Origin: Thermoguttaceae bacterium | Lineage (GTDB): Bacteria; Planctomycetota; Planctomycetia; Pirellulales; Thermoguttaceae | Length of the DNA stretch: 64,000 nt | Assembly (NCBI GenBank): GCA_017447865.1 | Contig: JAFSMO010000046.1 | Location: 97,214 to 161,213 of the forward strand | Reading direction: 5' to 3' | Part shown: piece after piece, positions 23,404 to 30,950 of the stretch | Layout of the letters: each line of letters begins with the position of its first letter | Position numbering within the stretch: position 1 is the stretch's first letter | Translations under genes and position numbers: made by a program | The notes under the pieces: generated by a model | Databases searched by the model: none | What the model was told of the DNA's origin: nothing | The model's input: the letters and a program-made list of their open reading frames with translations, nothing else

Positions 23404-25167
23404 CTACTTGATCTCCATGCTCAGCGGAACTTCGGACTGATTCTTCTCGATTTTGACGTTCACCGCGCGCTCCAGCAGGAAGGAGTGCGTGTTCCAGTGG
23501 AAGGCCGGGAAATCCTGCGTCTTTTCGACCGTATTATTCCGGAACGTCAGCCCGTCGATCGACTTCGCGTAAACGAGCGGGTGGTCGAACGTCTTGAAAA
23601 CGTTTTCCTCGATCAGGATCGCGTCCGGTTTCCCGCCGTGGAAGTACTTCTGCTGGTCCTTCAGGTTCGGGATCTCCGGGTAGATCGAAATGATCCCGTT
23701 CGTGAACTGGAACTGGTTGGTCAGGGCGTTCTGGAAAATATTGGCGCGGATCACCACCTCGCGGCAGGCGCCCGTCTCAAACCAGCCGTTGCAGTCGCCG
23801 CAGAGCAGGATCGCCGTCCCGGACGTGTGGTCGAAAAGGTTCTGCTCGATGAGCGTCCGGCGGGGCGTGGAGAAAAGAGCGCCGCGCGCCCGGTTGTTCC
23901 GAATCACGTTTTTGCGGAAAATGACCTCCGGGGTCCACGTCAGGTTTTCGATCCCGAACGTTCCCGACTCGGAAATCTCGGCCGGGACCGGCTTCTCGAA
24001 ACGAATACGGAAGCGCTTCGCGCCCTGATCGACCGGCGCGTCCACGGCCTGGATCTCCGCCACGTGGTTCGACTCGCCCAGAATTTCCATCGTGTTGGAA
24101 CGGATGAACTGGACCTCATCGCCCGCCTCGCCCCAGAAGAAGCCGTACGCCTGCGGGTGCATGTACGCCGCCTCGAGCGTGGAATCGTCGATCCGCTTTT
24201 GGACCTTCAGGTACGTGCCGTGGACGTTGATCGCGTCGTCCATCATCGACTCGTAAAGGCCGTTTTCCGAGAGGATCAGCCCCTTGCAGCCCGAAAAGTG
24301 CGTGGCGTCGGCCTGGGTCGTGAAGTACCGCGTGTCGTTTTCCCCGCGCAGGCAGACGGAAAGACCGTTCAGGTGAATGTTTTCGCTGATTTGGGCCAGC
24401 ACGCCCATCCCTTCGGCGTAGTGGATCTGAATGTTTTCCAGCGTCGTGTTCAGCGCGTGATACACGAAGATCCCGCAGGCCGGGCGACTGTACGGGCGCA
24501 GCGTGACGATCGTGCCGGGGACGAGCTTTTCGTTCTTCCAGTTCGGGCAGAAGAAAACGCGCTCGCGCAGCTCCTTCACCTGATTCAGATCGACGCGGAC
24601 GTCCGACGTGTTGAAGACCAGGTTCCGCTTTTGCGGGTCAAACGCGATGCCAGTCCCGGCGGAGTAGCGCCAATATTCGGGTTTCTCGCCGTAAAACCAG
24701 AGCGTGCCGTTTTGGTCCAGCTCGTAGTTCACGTCCGGCGCCAGCTCGACCGTCAGCCCCTCCGGCGTGTTTTCGAGGACCTTGACCTGGCAGATGGCCG
24801 GGTGGTCAAAATCGATCTGAAAGTTTTTCAGCGTGCAGTTTTCGCAGTTCTTCAGAACGACCGGGAGCATTTTGCCGTGGAAAACGAACGTTGAGCCGTT
24901 CCCGTCGAACGTGACGTTCTTCAGATTCTGGAACGAAAGGCCCACGGACTTCGGGTTTTCCTGGTCGTGATTCGAGACGAAGTGGGTCTGGACCAGCCCT
25001 TTCTCGAAGTAAAAGTGGTACATGCCCGTGGGGATCTGCACGACGGTCGGCTCGGCGTTTTCCGAATTGGCCAGCGCGTTGAGCTTTTCCTGAAGGCCGG
25101 GGATCTGCGCCTGTGCCGAGGCAAGAAGCAAGAGAAAAATGGAAACGATGGTGAGGAAACGGTTCAT
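23404..25167 (-). CDS. GH110-family alpha-1,3-galactosidase-like secreted beta-helix protein
   Basis: A 587-residue protein with a signal peptide (residues about 1-20) and a right-handed parallel beta-helix. The segments ADATHFSGCKGLILSENGLY and MMDDAINVHGTYLKV match what I know of GH110 alpha-1,3-galactosidases, in which the two adjacent Asp residues of the DDAINVHG segment are among the catalytic acids. GH110 enzymes remove terminal alpha-1,3-galactose, e.g. from blood-group B or linear Gal-alpha-1,3-Gal ends, by inversion. Such activity would suit life on animal mucins or on marine or plant galactans. It stands alone downstream of the convergent GNAT-fusion gene. Confidence 0.82.
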   Translation of the reverse strand: MNRFLTIVSIFLLLLASAQAQIPGLQEKLNALANSENAEPTVVQIPTGMYHFYFEKGLVQTHFVSNHDQENPKSVGLSFQNLKNVTFDGNGSTFVFHGKMLPVVLKNCENCTLKNFQIDFDHPAICQVKVLENTPEGLTVELAPDVNYELDQNGTLWFYGEKPEYWRYSAGTGIAFDPQKRNLVFNTSDVRVDLNQVKELRERVFFCPNWKNEKLVPGTIVTLRPYSRPACGIFVYHALNTTLENIQIHYAEGMGVLAQISENIHLNGLSVCLRGENDTRYFTTQADATHFSGCKGLILSENGLYESMMDDAINVHGTYLKVQKRIDDSTLEAAYMHPQAYGFFWGEAGDEVQFIRSNTMEILGESNHVAEIQAVDAPVDQGAKRFRIRFEKPVPAEISESGTFGIENLTWTPEVIFRKNVIRNNRARGALFSTPRRTLIEQNLFDHTSGTAILLCGDCNGWFETGACREVVIRANIFQNALTNQFQFTNGIISIYPEIPNLKDQQKYFHGGKPDAILIEENVFKTFDHPLVYAKSIDGLTFRNNTVEKTQDFPAFHWNTHSFLLERAVNVKIEKNQSEVPLSMEIK

Positions 25168-25190
25168 CTTTAGTTAGAAGTCAGGAGTTA

Positions 25191-25234
25191 AAATGAAAGG
25201 CGGTAATGGAGGCCGGAGGCCGGAATTACGCGTC
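25191..25234. repeat. GGCGGTAATGG hairpin repeat, copy 2
   Basis: Same unit as at 12513, here with inner stem GGCC/GGCC around GGA. Directly abuts the heptamer element at 25252. Confidence 0.85.
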
Positions 25235-25251
25235 GGTAGAAGGGGGGAAGA

Positions 25252-25369
25252 AGTGAGGAGTTAGGAGTGAGGAGTTAGGAGTTGAAAAGCCTTCGGCTTT
25301 TTCGGGATGAAGTCTTTCTACCGGCGACGTTACGCGCCAGCGTCAACTCCACTCTCCACCCTCCACACT
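25252..25369. repeat. Heptamer-repeat inverted element (GGAGTTA type) with conserved core, copy 2
   Basis: Left arm 25252-25283 alternates heptamers GTGAGGA and GTTAGGA; right arm 25344-25369 is CTCCAC-rich. The core 25284-25343 is nearly identical to 13266-13325, including AAAGCCTTCGGCTTT. Ends 4 bases before the stop of the DUF1559 gene. Confidence 0.85.
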
Positions 25370-25373
25370 TTCG

Positions 25374-26354
25374 TCACTCTTCCCACGTGGTTTCTTTGCC
25401 GCAGCGAGTCGCCAGGTTGCGGTAGAGGTGGTAGTCAATATTTTCATTAACGAACGAGGTGCTCGCGTCCGCCCGGCTGAAATAAGCGCCGCCGGAGTGG
25501 TAGCTCCCGAACGCCTGGTAGTTGAATTTACTCGAAGAGGTTGGATTGTTCAGCTTGCACTCCACGACTTTGGCCGAGTAAAACCCACGGTTTCCGCCGG
25601 TGTTCAGGCCAACGATCCAGGCCCGCGCGTAGTACGGGTACTTGTTCCAGGAGTTCGTCGTCATCTTCGAAATGTCCGACGCGGGGATCTCGCCGAGCAT
25701 CAGCGTGTTGCTCGTGCCGTCCACGATGGACCCCATTTTCACGGATTTGAGGACGAAAAAGCACCCGTTGTTCGGAATGTTACCCTCCGCGCATTTGTAA
25801 AGCTGGGAATCCGGCGTCGGTTTGTACGTGTTTTTGTCCGCGGCAGGTTTGTTATTATTGTCGCTCGAGGTATGCACGGCCCCGGCGACCCCATTATAAA
25901 GCGAGAGCGCGCCACAGTAGTACATTCCCCTGGAAGTGTCCGAATTGACGGCATTCTCCGGGAACGTGGGGCAGATGTACGACCCTATGCGTGTGTACGC
26001 AATCGACTTGGTATTGTCCTGGTAGGAGGTGGACATTTTGTTTTCCATGTCGATTTGCTGGTACAGTGCCCCCTGGTCCATGTATGGAAGAATCAGCGTG
26101 AAAAGCCCGTAGCCGCCGTAGCCCGGCTGGAAGTAGCTGTACTGTTTGTCCCGAACTCCCGGCGGGAGCTGGTTGTTATTCGACGACGCGTAGTTGTGGC
26201 AGGCGAGGGCGATCTGGTGCAGATTGTTCGTGCACTGCGAACACCGCGCCGCCTCACGAGCCATCTGGACCGCCGGAAGCAGCAGACCGACCAGCATGCC
26301 AATGATCGCGATGACGACGAGCAGCTCAACGAGCGTGAATCCTTTTTTTCGCAT
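25374..26354 (-). CDS. DUF1559 pseudopilin-like protein
   Basis: Started at the ATG at 26354 ([19 protein letters not shown]) preceded by GGGGGA; a TTG at 26366 would add four residues and is less likely. 326 residues: prepilin methylation motif and hydrophobic helix at residues 5-25 ([10 protein letters not shown]), MAREAARCSQCTNNLHQIAL, and near the C-terminus HSGGAYFSRADA, an H-X9-D-A variant of the H-X9-DG motif of this planctomycete-specific family. Processed by a prepilin peptidase and probably held in the envelope or assembled into a pseudopilus; function unknown. It lies downstream of the PulJ/PilW-like gene. Confidence 0.9.
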   Translation of the reverse strand: MRKKGFTLVELLVVIAIIGMLVGLLLPAVQMAREAARCSQCTNNLHQIALACHNYASSNNNQLPPGVRDKQYSYFQPGYGGYGLFTLILPYMDQGALYQQIDMENKMSTSYQDNTKSIAYTRIGSYICPTFPENAVNSDTSRGMYYCGALSLYNGVAGAVHTSSDNNNKPAADKNTYKPTPDSQLYKCAEGNIPNNGCFFVLKSVKMGSIVDGTSNTLMLGEIPASDISKMTTNSWNKYPYYARAWIVGLNTGGNRGFYSAKVVECKLNNPTSSSKFNYQAFGSYHSGGAYFSRADASTSFVNENIDYHLYRNLATRCGKETTWEE

Positions 26355-26382
26355 GAGATCCCCCAAATTTAATTTAATGAAA

Positions 26383-26410
26383 CGGGGACGGCTCTGAAGC
26401 GTCGTCCCCG
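26383..26410 (-). terminator. Hairpin between the two pseudopilin genes
   Basis: CGGGGACG (26410-26403 on the minus strand) pairs with CGTCCCCG (26390-26383), then TTTCATTAAATT. A possible terminator or attenuator after the PulJ/PilW-like gene; it also sits just before the next ribosome binding site. Confidence 0.55.
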
Positions 26411-26421
26411 AAAATCTTTTC

Positions 26422-27426
26422 TTACCTTGTACGGAAGTCCTGCCCTACCCGGAACTGCCGGATCGTGCCGGAATCCGGGTCGAACGAGCGCACGATGATG
26501 CGCAGGCCGGGAAGGAACGCGGTGGTCGTTGACAAATCGGTTCGTTTGTAAATGTTAGGATTTACGTAAGTATTGTCCTGGGTCGCGGAACCGGTCGAAC
26601 TGGTTTCCGAAAGGTAGGACCCTGTGTCGTAATAAGCCGTGAAGGAGGAAATGGTTTTGGACTGAACGCTGCCGCCGCTCCCTTTGAAGTAGGTGCCCAT
26701 GGACGGGATCTCGTTGTAATCTTTGTCGATCGGGTTATAGACCTGAACGCAGAAATTGCAAACGTTGGGGAGCACCATGAACTGCCGGATCTGGTTGTTA
26801 TTAATATAACTGTTGATCGTGTTCATGATGCGCTTGGTGGGGACTCCCAAAAGGGCCGGGGAGATCATCCGGACGCTCGGCCAGCCCGAGTTCGGGTAGT
26901 TCCGGGCAGTTTCCGGAGAGTTCACAAACGGAACGACCACACGGTACAGATCGTACTTGTAAACGAACCAGACGACTTCCGCGTAAGGAGTCTGAAGCGT
27001 GCGCGTGGTGTCGTTCGGGTCGGTGAATGTAAACGGGTTCTCACGATTAAAGACCGTGAATGCCGCGTAATGATGTTTGCCGTCGTTCAGAATATCAGCA
27101 TCGACCAGTACAATACCACCGCGGGACGTTTTATTGCCGTCCGCAAACGTGAGGTTGGAAACGCCGAGGCTTAAGTACCCGTCGTCGGCCTGCGTCGGAC
27201 GCGGCGGCTGCGGGTTCACGGAAATGTGCGAAAGGTCGTTCTGCAGAAGCATCTGCGTACTTCTGCACCGGTTTTGCAGGTCGATCAGCACGCGAGTGTC
27301 CGAGAAACTGGTGTTCACCATCGCGACGATTTGCACCAGGCCGCCGAGCAGCATCAGGCCCAGCGTCGTGGCGATCATGAGTTCGATCAGCGTGAAACCT
27401 TTTAATTGTGTACGATGAACGTTCAT
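26422..27426 (-). CDS. PulJ/PilW-like type II pseudopilin
   Basis: A 334-residue protein with the prepilin motif KGFTLIELMIATTLGLMLLGGLVQIV at residues 9-34 (Phe and the Glu at +5 after cleavage present). The remainder is a large globular domain with many Tyr/Asn, ending IRQFRVGQDFRTR. Size and the LIELMIA motif resemble minor pseudopilins GspJ or PilW, which cap type II secretion or type IV pili. No other secretion gene is adjacent. It has a good promoter and precedes the DUF1559 gene. Confidence 0.75.
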   Translation of the reverse strand: MNVHRTQLKGFTLIELMIATTLGLMLLGGLVQIVAMVNTSFSDTRVLIDLQNRCRSTQMLLQNDLSHISVNPQPPRPTQADDGYLSLGVSNLTFADGNKTSRGGIVLVDADILNDGKHHYAAFTVFNRENPFTFTDPNDTTRTLQTPYAEVVWFVYKYDLYRVVVPFVNSPETARNYPNSGWPSVRMISPALLGVPTKRIMNTINSYINNNQIRQFMVLPNVCNFCVQVYNPIDKDYNEIPSMGTYFKGSGGSVQSKTISSFTAYYDTGSYLSETSSTGSATQDNTYVNPNIYKRTDLSTTTAFLPGLRIIVRSFDPDSGTIRQFRVGQDFRTR

Positions 27427-27470
27427 GTTATTTTGATCCCCAAAAGTTGATAAACTGGTTCATTTCTCAC

Positions 27471-27499
27471 ATTTTACCAAAAAACCGGAATAATTTCAA
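27471..27499 (-). promoter_or_regulatory. Predicted promoter of the pseudopilin genes
   Basis: Minus strand TTGAAA (27499-27494), 17-base spacer, TAAAAT (27476-27471). Confidence 0.6.
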
Positions 27500-27611
27500 G
27501 GAAAACCACCCGCATTTTTGGAAAAAAACTCAAAAATTTCAAAATAAATACGCAAAAACTTCCGCCTTGGTTCCGGCCGGGCCGAAAATCGGAATTTTTT
27601 CCCGCGGGGGC

Positions 27612-27639
27612 TTGAAATATTCCTCTAAAAGGGTAAAAT
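27612..27639 (+). promoter_or_regulatory. Predicted promoter of hisD
   Basis: TTGAAA (27612-27617), 16-base spacer, TAAAAT (27634-27639). Five G (27606-27610) stand one base upstream of the -35 box. Confidence 0.6.
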
Positions 27640-27678
27640 ACTCAAAGGTTTAGGCTCTTTTCATCACTGGAGGTTTAT

Positions 27679-29028
27679 ATGGCACTCAATATTGCGTGGT
27701 TTGACAGTTCGACGGACGATATTTCGGCAAAAATGGCCCAGCTCCGCAAGCAGCTCAGCCCCCGCGGCGACGTCGTGTCCGAGGCGGGAAAGAAGAAAAC
27801 GATGGAAATTTTCGGCGAGGCCCTCACGCCCCAGCAGGTCGTCGCGAAGATTTGCCGCGATGTGGACGAAAAAGGTCTGGAAGCCGTACTGGACTACTCG
27901 AAGCGGATCGACGGCGCGGACCTGAAGCCCGAGGACCTTCGTGTCCCGCTGGAAGAACTGGAACGCGCGCATCGTGAGGCCGATCCGGCCCTGGTCGAGG
28001 CGGTGCGGAACATCAAGAAAAATATTGTGGCGTTCCAGTCGGCGCTGCTCCCCGAAGACGTCCGGGTCGAAGTGAATCACGGCTACTTGTGCCAGAAGTA
28101 CCGCCCCATGAAGCGCATCGGGATCTGCTGCCCGGGCGGCGCGGCGGCGTACCCCTCCACGATCCTCATGACGGCCATCCCCGCCCAGGTCGCGGGCGTC
28201 GAGGAGATCGCGGTCGTGGCGCCTCCCACCCCGAACGGCGCGTATAATATTAATATGCTGGCGACCTGCTACGAGATCGGCGTCCGCGAAGTCTATCGTG
28301 TTGGCGGCGCGCAGGCCGTCGCGGCCATGGCCTACGGCGTCGAGGGGCTTCCGAAAGTCGATAAAATCGTCGGACCCGGGAACCTTTTCGTCGCGCTGGC
28401 GAAAAAACTCGTGTACGGCGACGTCGATATTGACTCGATCGCGGGCCCGTCCGAGGTGGTCGTCATCGTGGACCACACGACCGACACGCGGTTCACGGCC
28501 CTGGACCTCATCGCTCAGGCGGAGCACTCGCCCGGGGCCAGCATCCTGATCGGGCACGAGCGCGAAGTGCTTGAAAAAGCGTGCGCGTCGCTCGATGAGG
28601 AACTGAACCGCCTGGAGCGCGGGGCGCTTGCCCGCACGGCTCTGGAAACCTACGGGGCGGTGATCCTGGCGAAAGACGAAGACGAAGTCTGCGCCCTGAC
28701 GGACCAGATCGCGCCGGAGCATTTGCACATCGCGACGGACTCGGCGGCCAGACTCGAAGAAAAGATCAGGAATGCCGGGGCGGTGTTCCTTGGAAACTTC
28801 ACCCCCGTGGCGTCGGGCGACTACGCGGCCGGCCCCTCGCACGTGCTTCCGACGTCGGGAACGGCCCGCTTTGCGCACGGACTTTGCGCGAACGACTTCC
28901 TGCGCTCGCACAGCGTGATCCACCTCGAGCGTGAGGGCCTGAAGGCGATCTCGGAGGAGATCCGCGTCCTGGCCACGAAAGAGGGCCTGACCGCCCACCG
29001 TCAGAGCGTGGTGGAGCGCGTGGAGTGA
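27679..29028 (+). CDS. hisD: Histidinol dehydrogenase
   Basis: A 449-residue enzyme for the last two oxidations of histidine synthesis (L-histidinol to L-histidine, two NAD+, zinc). Recognisable family segments are [68 protein letters not shown] (zinc-ligand Gln/His), PEHLHIATD and [21 protein letters not shown] lies at 27668-27673. It is not in a his operon; it is monocistronic, with a GGCGGTAATGG repeat starting at its stop codon. Confidence 0.97.
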   Translation: MALNIAWFDSSTDDISAKMAQLRKQLSPRGDVVSEAGKKKTMEIFGEALTPQQVVAKICRDVDEKGLEAVLDYSKRIDGADLKPEDLRVPLEELERAHREADPALVEAVRNIKKNIVAFQSALLPEDVRVEVNHGYLCQKYRPMKRIGICCPGGAAAYPSTILMTAIPAQVAGVEEIAVVAPPTPNGAYNINMLATCYEIGVREVYRVGGAQAVAAMAYGVEGLPKVDKIVGPGNLFVALAKKLVYGDVDIDSIAGPSEVVVIVDHTTDTRFTALDLIAQAEHSPGASILIGHEREVLEKACASLDEELNRLERGALARTALETYGAVILAKDEDEVCALTDQIAPEHLHIATDSAARLEEKIRNAGAVFLGNFTPVASGDYAAGPSHVLPTSGTARFAHGLCANDFLRSHSVIHLEREGLKAISEEIRVLATKEGLTAHRQSVVERVE

Positions 29029-29290
29029 AAATGGAAGGCGGTAATGGAGGCCGCCAGGCCGGAATTACGCGTCAGCGGGGACGGATTTTCGGTGGCATAA
29101 CTGCCACCGCTCGCCTACGAAAACGCCCAGGCGAGCGGGGTTAGTAATGACCCCGTAAATTCCGGCGCCATTAATACAGAGGGACGGCGGCCCGCCGTCC
29201 GCGGCCGTCCCGGCCGCAAATGGTAGGATGCGTGTCGCGGGAGTAAAAATGGAAGGCGGTAATGGAGGCCGAAGGCCGGAATTACGCGTC
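29028..29290. repeat. Composite intergenic repeat mosaic (hairpin units)
   Basis: Almost the whole hisD downstream gap is repeat. Units: GGCGGTAATGG hairpin copy 3 (29028-29073, inner stem GGCC-gcca-GGCC); three consecutive hairpins, GGTGGCA/TGCCACC (29091-29108), GCTCGCC/GGCGAGC (29109-29136) and GGGGT/ACCCC (29137-29154); two GC palindromes, GGACGGCGG/CCGCCGTCC (29182-29200) and GCGGCCG/CGGCCGC (29201-29217); GGCGGTAATGG copy 4 (29245-29290, inner stem GGCC-gaa-GGCC). Parts recur at 12467, 39713 and 63890. Confidence 0.85.
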
Positions 29291-29369
29291 TTCCGGACCG
29301 ACGCTGGACGTGATTGGGGGTCAACTTTCGCCCGACGGTTGGGCGCCACTAGAGAAGAAAGGGAAATTT

Positions 29370-30875
29370 ATGTCTCTCACCCTCCGCAAAAACATTTACG
29401 CGCTGCTGATCTTCATCTCGCTCGGGCTGATCCTCGGGCGGATCATGGCGGTCAATACCGTGAACAAAATCGACCTGCAGAAGTACAAGCTGAACCAGAT
29501 CCCCAAGCAGCTCGCGGAGAAGGAGAAACGTTTGCAGGACCTCGGCGAATCTCCCGAGGCGATCGCGGCGGAGCTCGAAAAAACCGAGGCCAAACTCCGG
29601 GAAGACGCGCAGCTGTGTGTGCCGTTTTTCAGCGCGAACGACCGGAGCCGATGGTGCACGATCCGCGCGCTGGTCGAGCCGGAAATGCGGGTCCCGGGCG
29701 CTCCGTACGCCATTGACCGCGTGCGGCTGCTCAAGAACTGGGACACGATCGACATGGTGAAGCACGACGACCACTACTACTCGAGCAAACCGCCGCTTCT
29801 GCCGACCATGATGGCGGGCGTGTACTGGGTCCTTTACCACGGGTTCGGGCTGAACTTCGACCAAAATCTCTACGTGACGTGCATCGTGATCCTGATTTGC
29901 GTGAATCTGCCGTTCATGCTCCTTTTCCTCTGGGCGTCCACGCGTCTGGCCGAGCTTTTCGGAAAGACCGATTTCGCGAAGATCTTCATGGTCGCGGCGG
30001 CCTGTTTCGCGACGTTTCTCTCGACGTTCTGCGTGACGCTGAATAATCACCTCCCCGCGGCGGCGTGTGCGGCCGTGGTGCTTTACCTCGCGATGGAGAT
30101 GATTCTGAACGGCGAAAACGGGCGTTTCCGCCACGAAAACTCGTTCCTCATCGGGCTTTTGAGCACGTTTGTCGTCATTAATGAGCTTCCATCACTGAGT
30201 TTTCTCGGGGCGATTTTCATCATGCTGGCCCTTTATCTGCCGTGGAAAACGGACTTCCGCCAGGCCGTTCAGCACGTGGTTTTGTGGACGGTCGGCGTTC
30301 TGTTCACGCTGGCGCCGATCCTGGCCACGAATTACATCGCGCACGACTCGTTCCGCCCGCCGTACATGCACCGCAAGGCCGGCGATAATTGGTACGAGTA
30401 CACGTACACGACCGCAAACGGGCGCGAGGTGACGAGCTACTGGCAGGACCCGAAAGGGCTGGACGTCGGCGAGCCGAGCCGGGCGAAATACGCGTTCCAC
30501 CTCACGTTCGGGCACCACGGCGTTTTTTCGCTCACGCCGATCTGGCTCCTTTCGATGCTCGGCGCGGTGAAACTTCTGCGGAATTCCGACCGCAGGCTCC
30601 AGCTTTTCGGCCTGATGGTTTTGGGGCTGACGGTGCTCGTTCTGGCGTTTTACATCATGCGGCCGCTCGGCGACCGGAACTACGGCGGAAATACATGTGG
30701 GCCGCGTTGGATGTTCTGGCTGATCCCGATGTGGCTCTGCACGCTTTTCCCGGCCCTCGAGTCCGTGGAGGACCGGCCGTGGGGGCGGCGGCTGGCGCTT
30801 CTGCTCCTTTTGCTCTCGGCGGTCTCGGTCAGTTTCCCGACGTGGAACCCGTGGGTCCACCCGTGGCTCTATTAA
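29370..30875 (+). CDS. Polytopic membrane protein, glycosyltransferase-like, of unknown function
   Basis: I place the start at the ATG at 29370 (MSLTLRKNIYALLIFISLG), after AAGAAAGGGAA; the open frame runs upstream into repeat sequence. The 501-residue protein has an N-terminal membrane segment, a charged stretch of about 100 residues containing MVKHDDHYYSSKPPLLP, and about eight to nine further membrane segments. The DDHYYSSKPP motif between the first and second helices recalls the first-loop DD/DE motif and KPP of GT-C/ArnT-PMT-type glycosyltransferases, but I cannot assign it firmly. It has its own terminator. Confidence 0.55.
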   Translation: MSLTLRKNIYALLIFISLGLILGRIMAVNTVNKIDLQKYKLNQIPKQLAEKEKRLQDLGESPEAIAAELEKTEAKLREDAQLCVPFFSANDRSRWCTIRALVEPEMRVPGAPYAIDRVRLLKNWDTIDMVKHDDHYYSSKPPLLPTMMAGVYWVLYHGFGLNFDQNLYVTCIVILICVNLPFMLLFLWASTRLAELFGKTDFAKIFMVAAACFATFLSTFCVTLNNHLPAAACAAVVLYLAMEMILNGENGRFRHENSFLIGLLSTFVVINELPSLSFLGAIFIMLALYLPWKTDFRQAVQHVVLWTVGVLFTLAPILATNYIAHDSFRPPYMHRKAGDNWYEYTYTTANGREVTSYWQDPKGLDVGEPSRAKYAFHLTFGHHGVFSLTPIWLLSMLGAVKLLRNSDRRLQLFGLMVLGLTVLVLAFYIMRPLGDRNYGGNTCGPRWMFWLIPMWLCTLFPALESVEDRPWGRRLALLLLLLSAVSVSFPTWNPWVHPWLY

Positions 30876-30895
30876 CGGTCGGGCAAGAAAAAAAG

Positions 30896-30941
30896 AAAGG
30901 GAGAAACGCGGGCCGTTTCGGTCCCATTTCTCCCTTTTTTC
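30896..30941. terminator. Bidirectional terminator between the membrane protein gene and rnr
   Basis: AAAGGGAGAAA (30896-30906) pairs with TTTCTCCCTTT (30927-30937). A T-run follows on the plus strand and an A-rich tract precedes it, giving T on the minus strand, so it can serve both convergent genes. Confidence 0.85.
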
Positions 30942-30950
30942 GTTTGGGGT

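Noticed and set aside
29028..29290. Cluster of hairpins as a possible tRNA or riboswitch
   Set aside because: No cloverleaf, CCA or T-loop GTTCRA; module copies elsewhere in other orders and orientation show it is a repeat mosaic.
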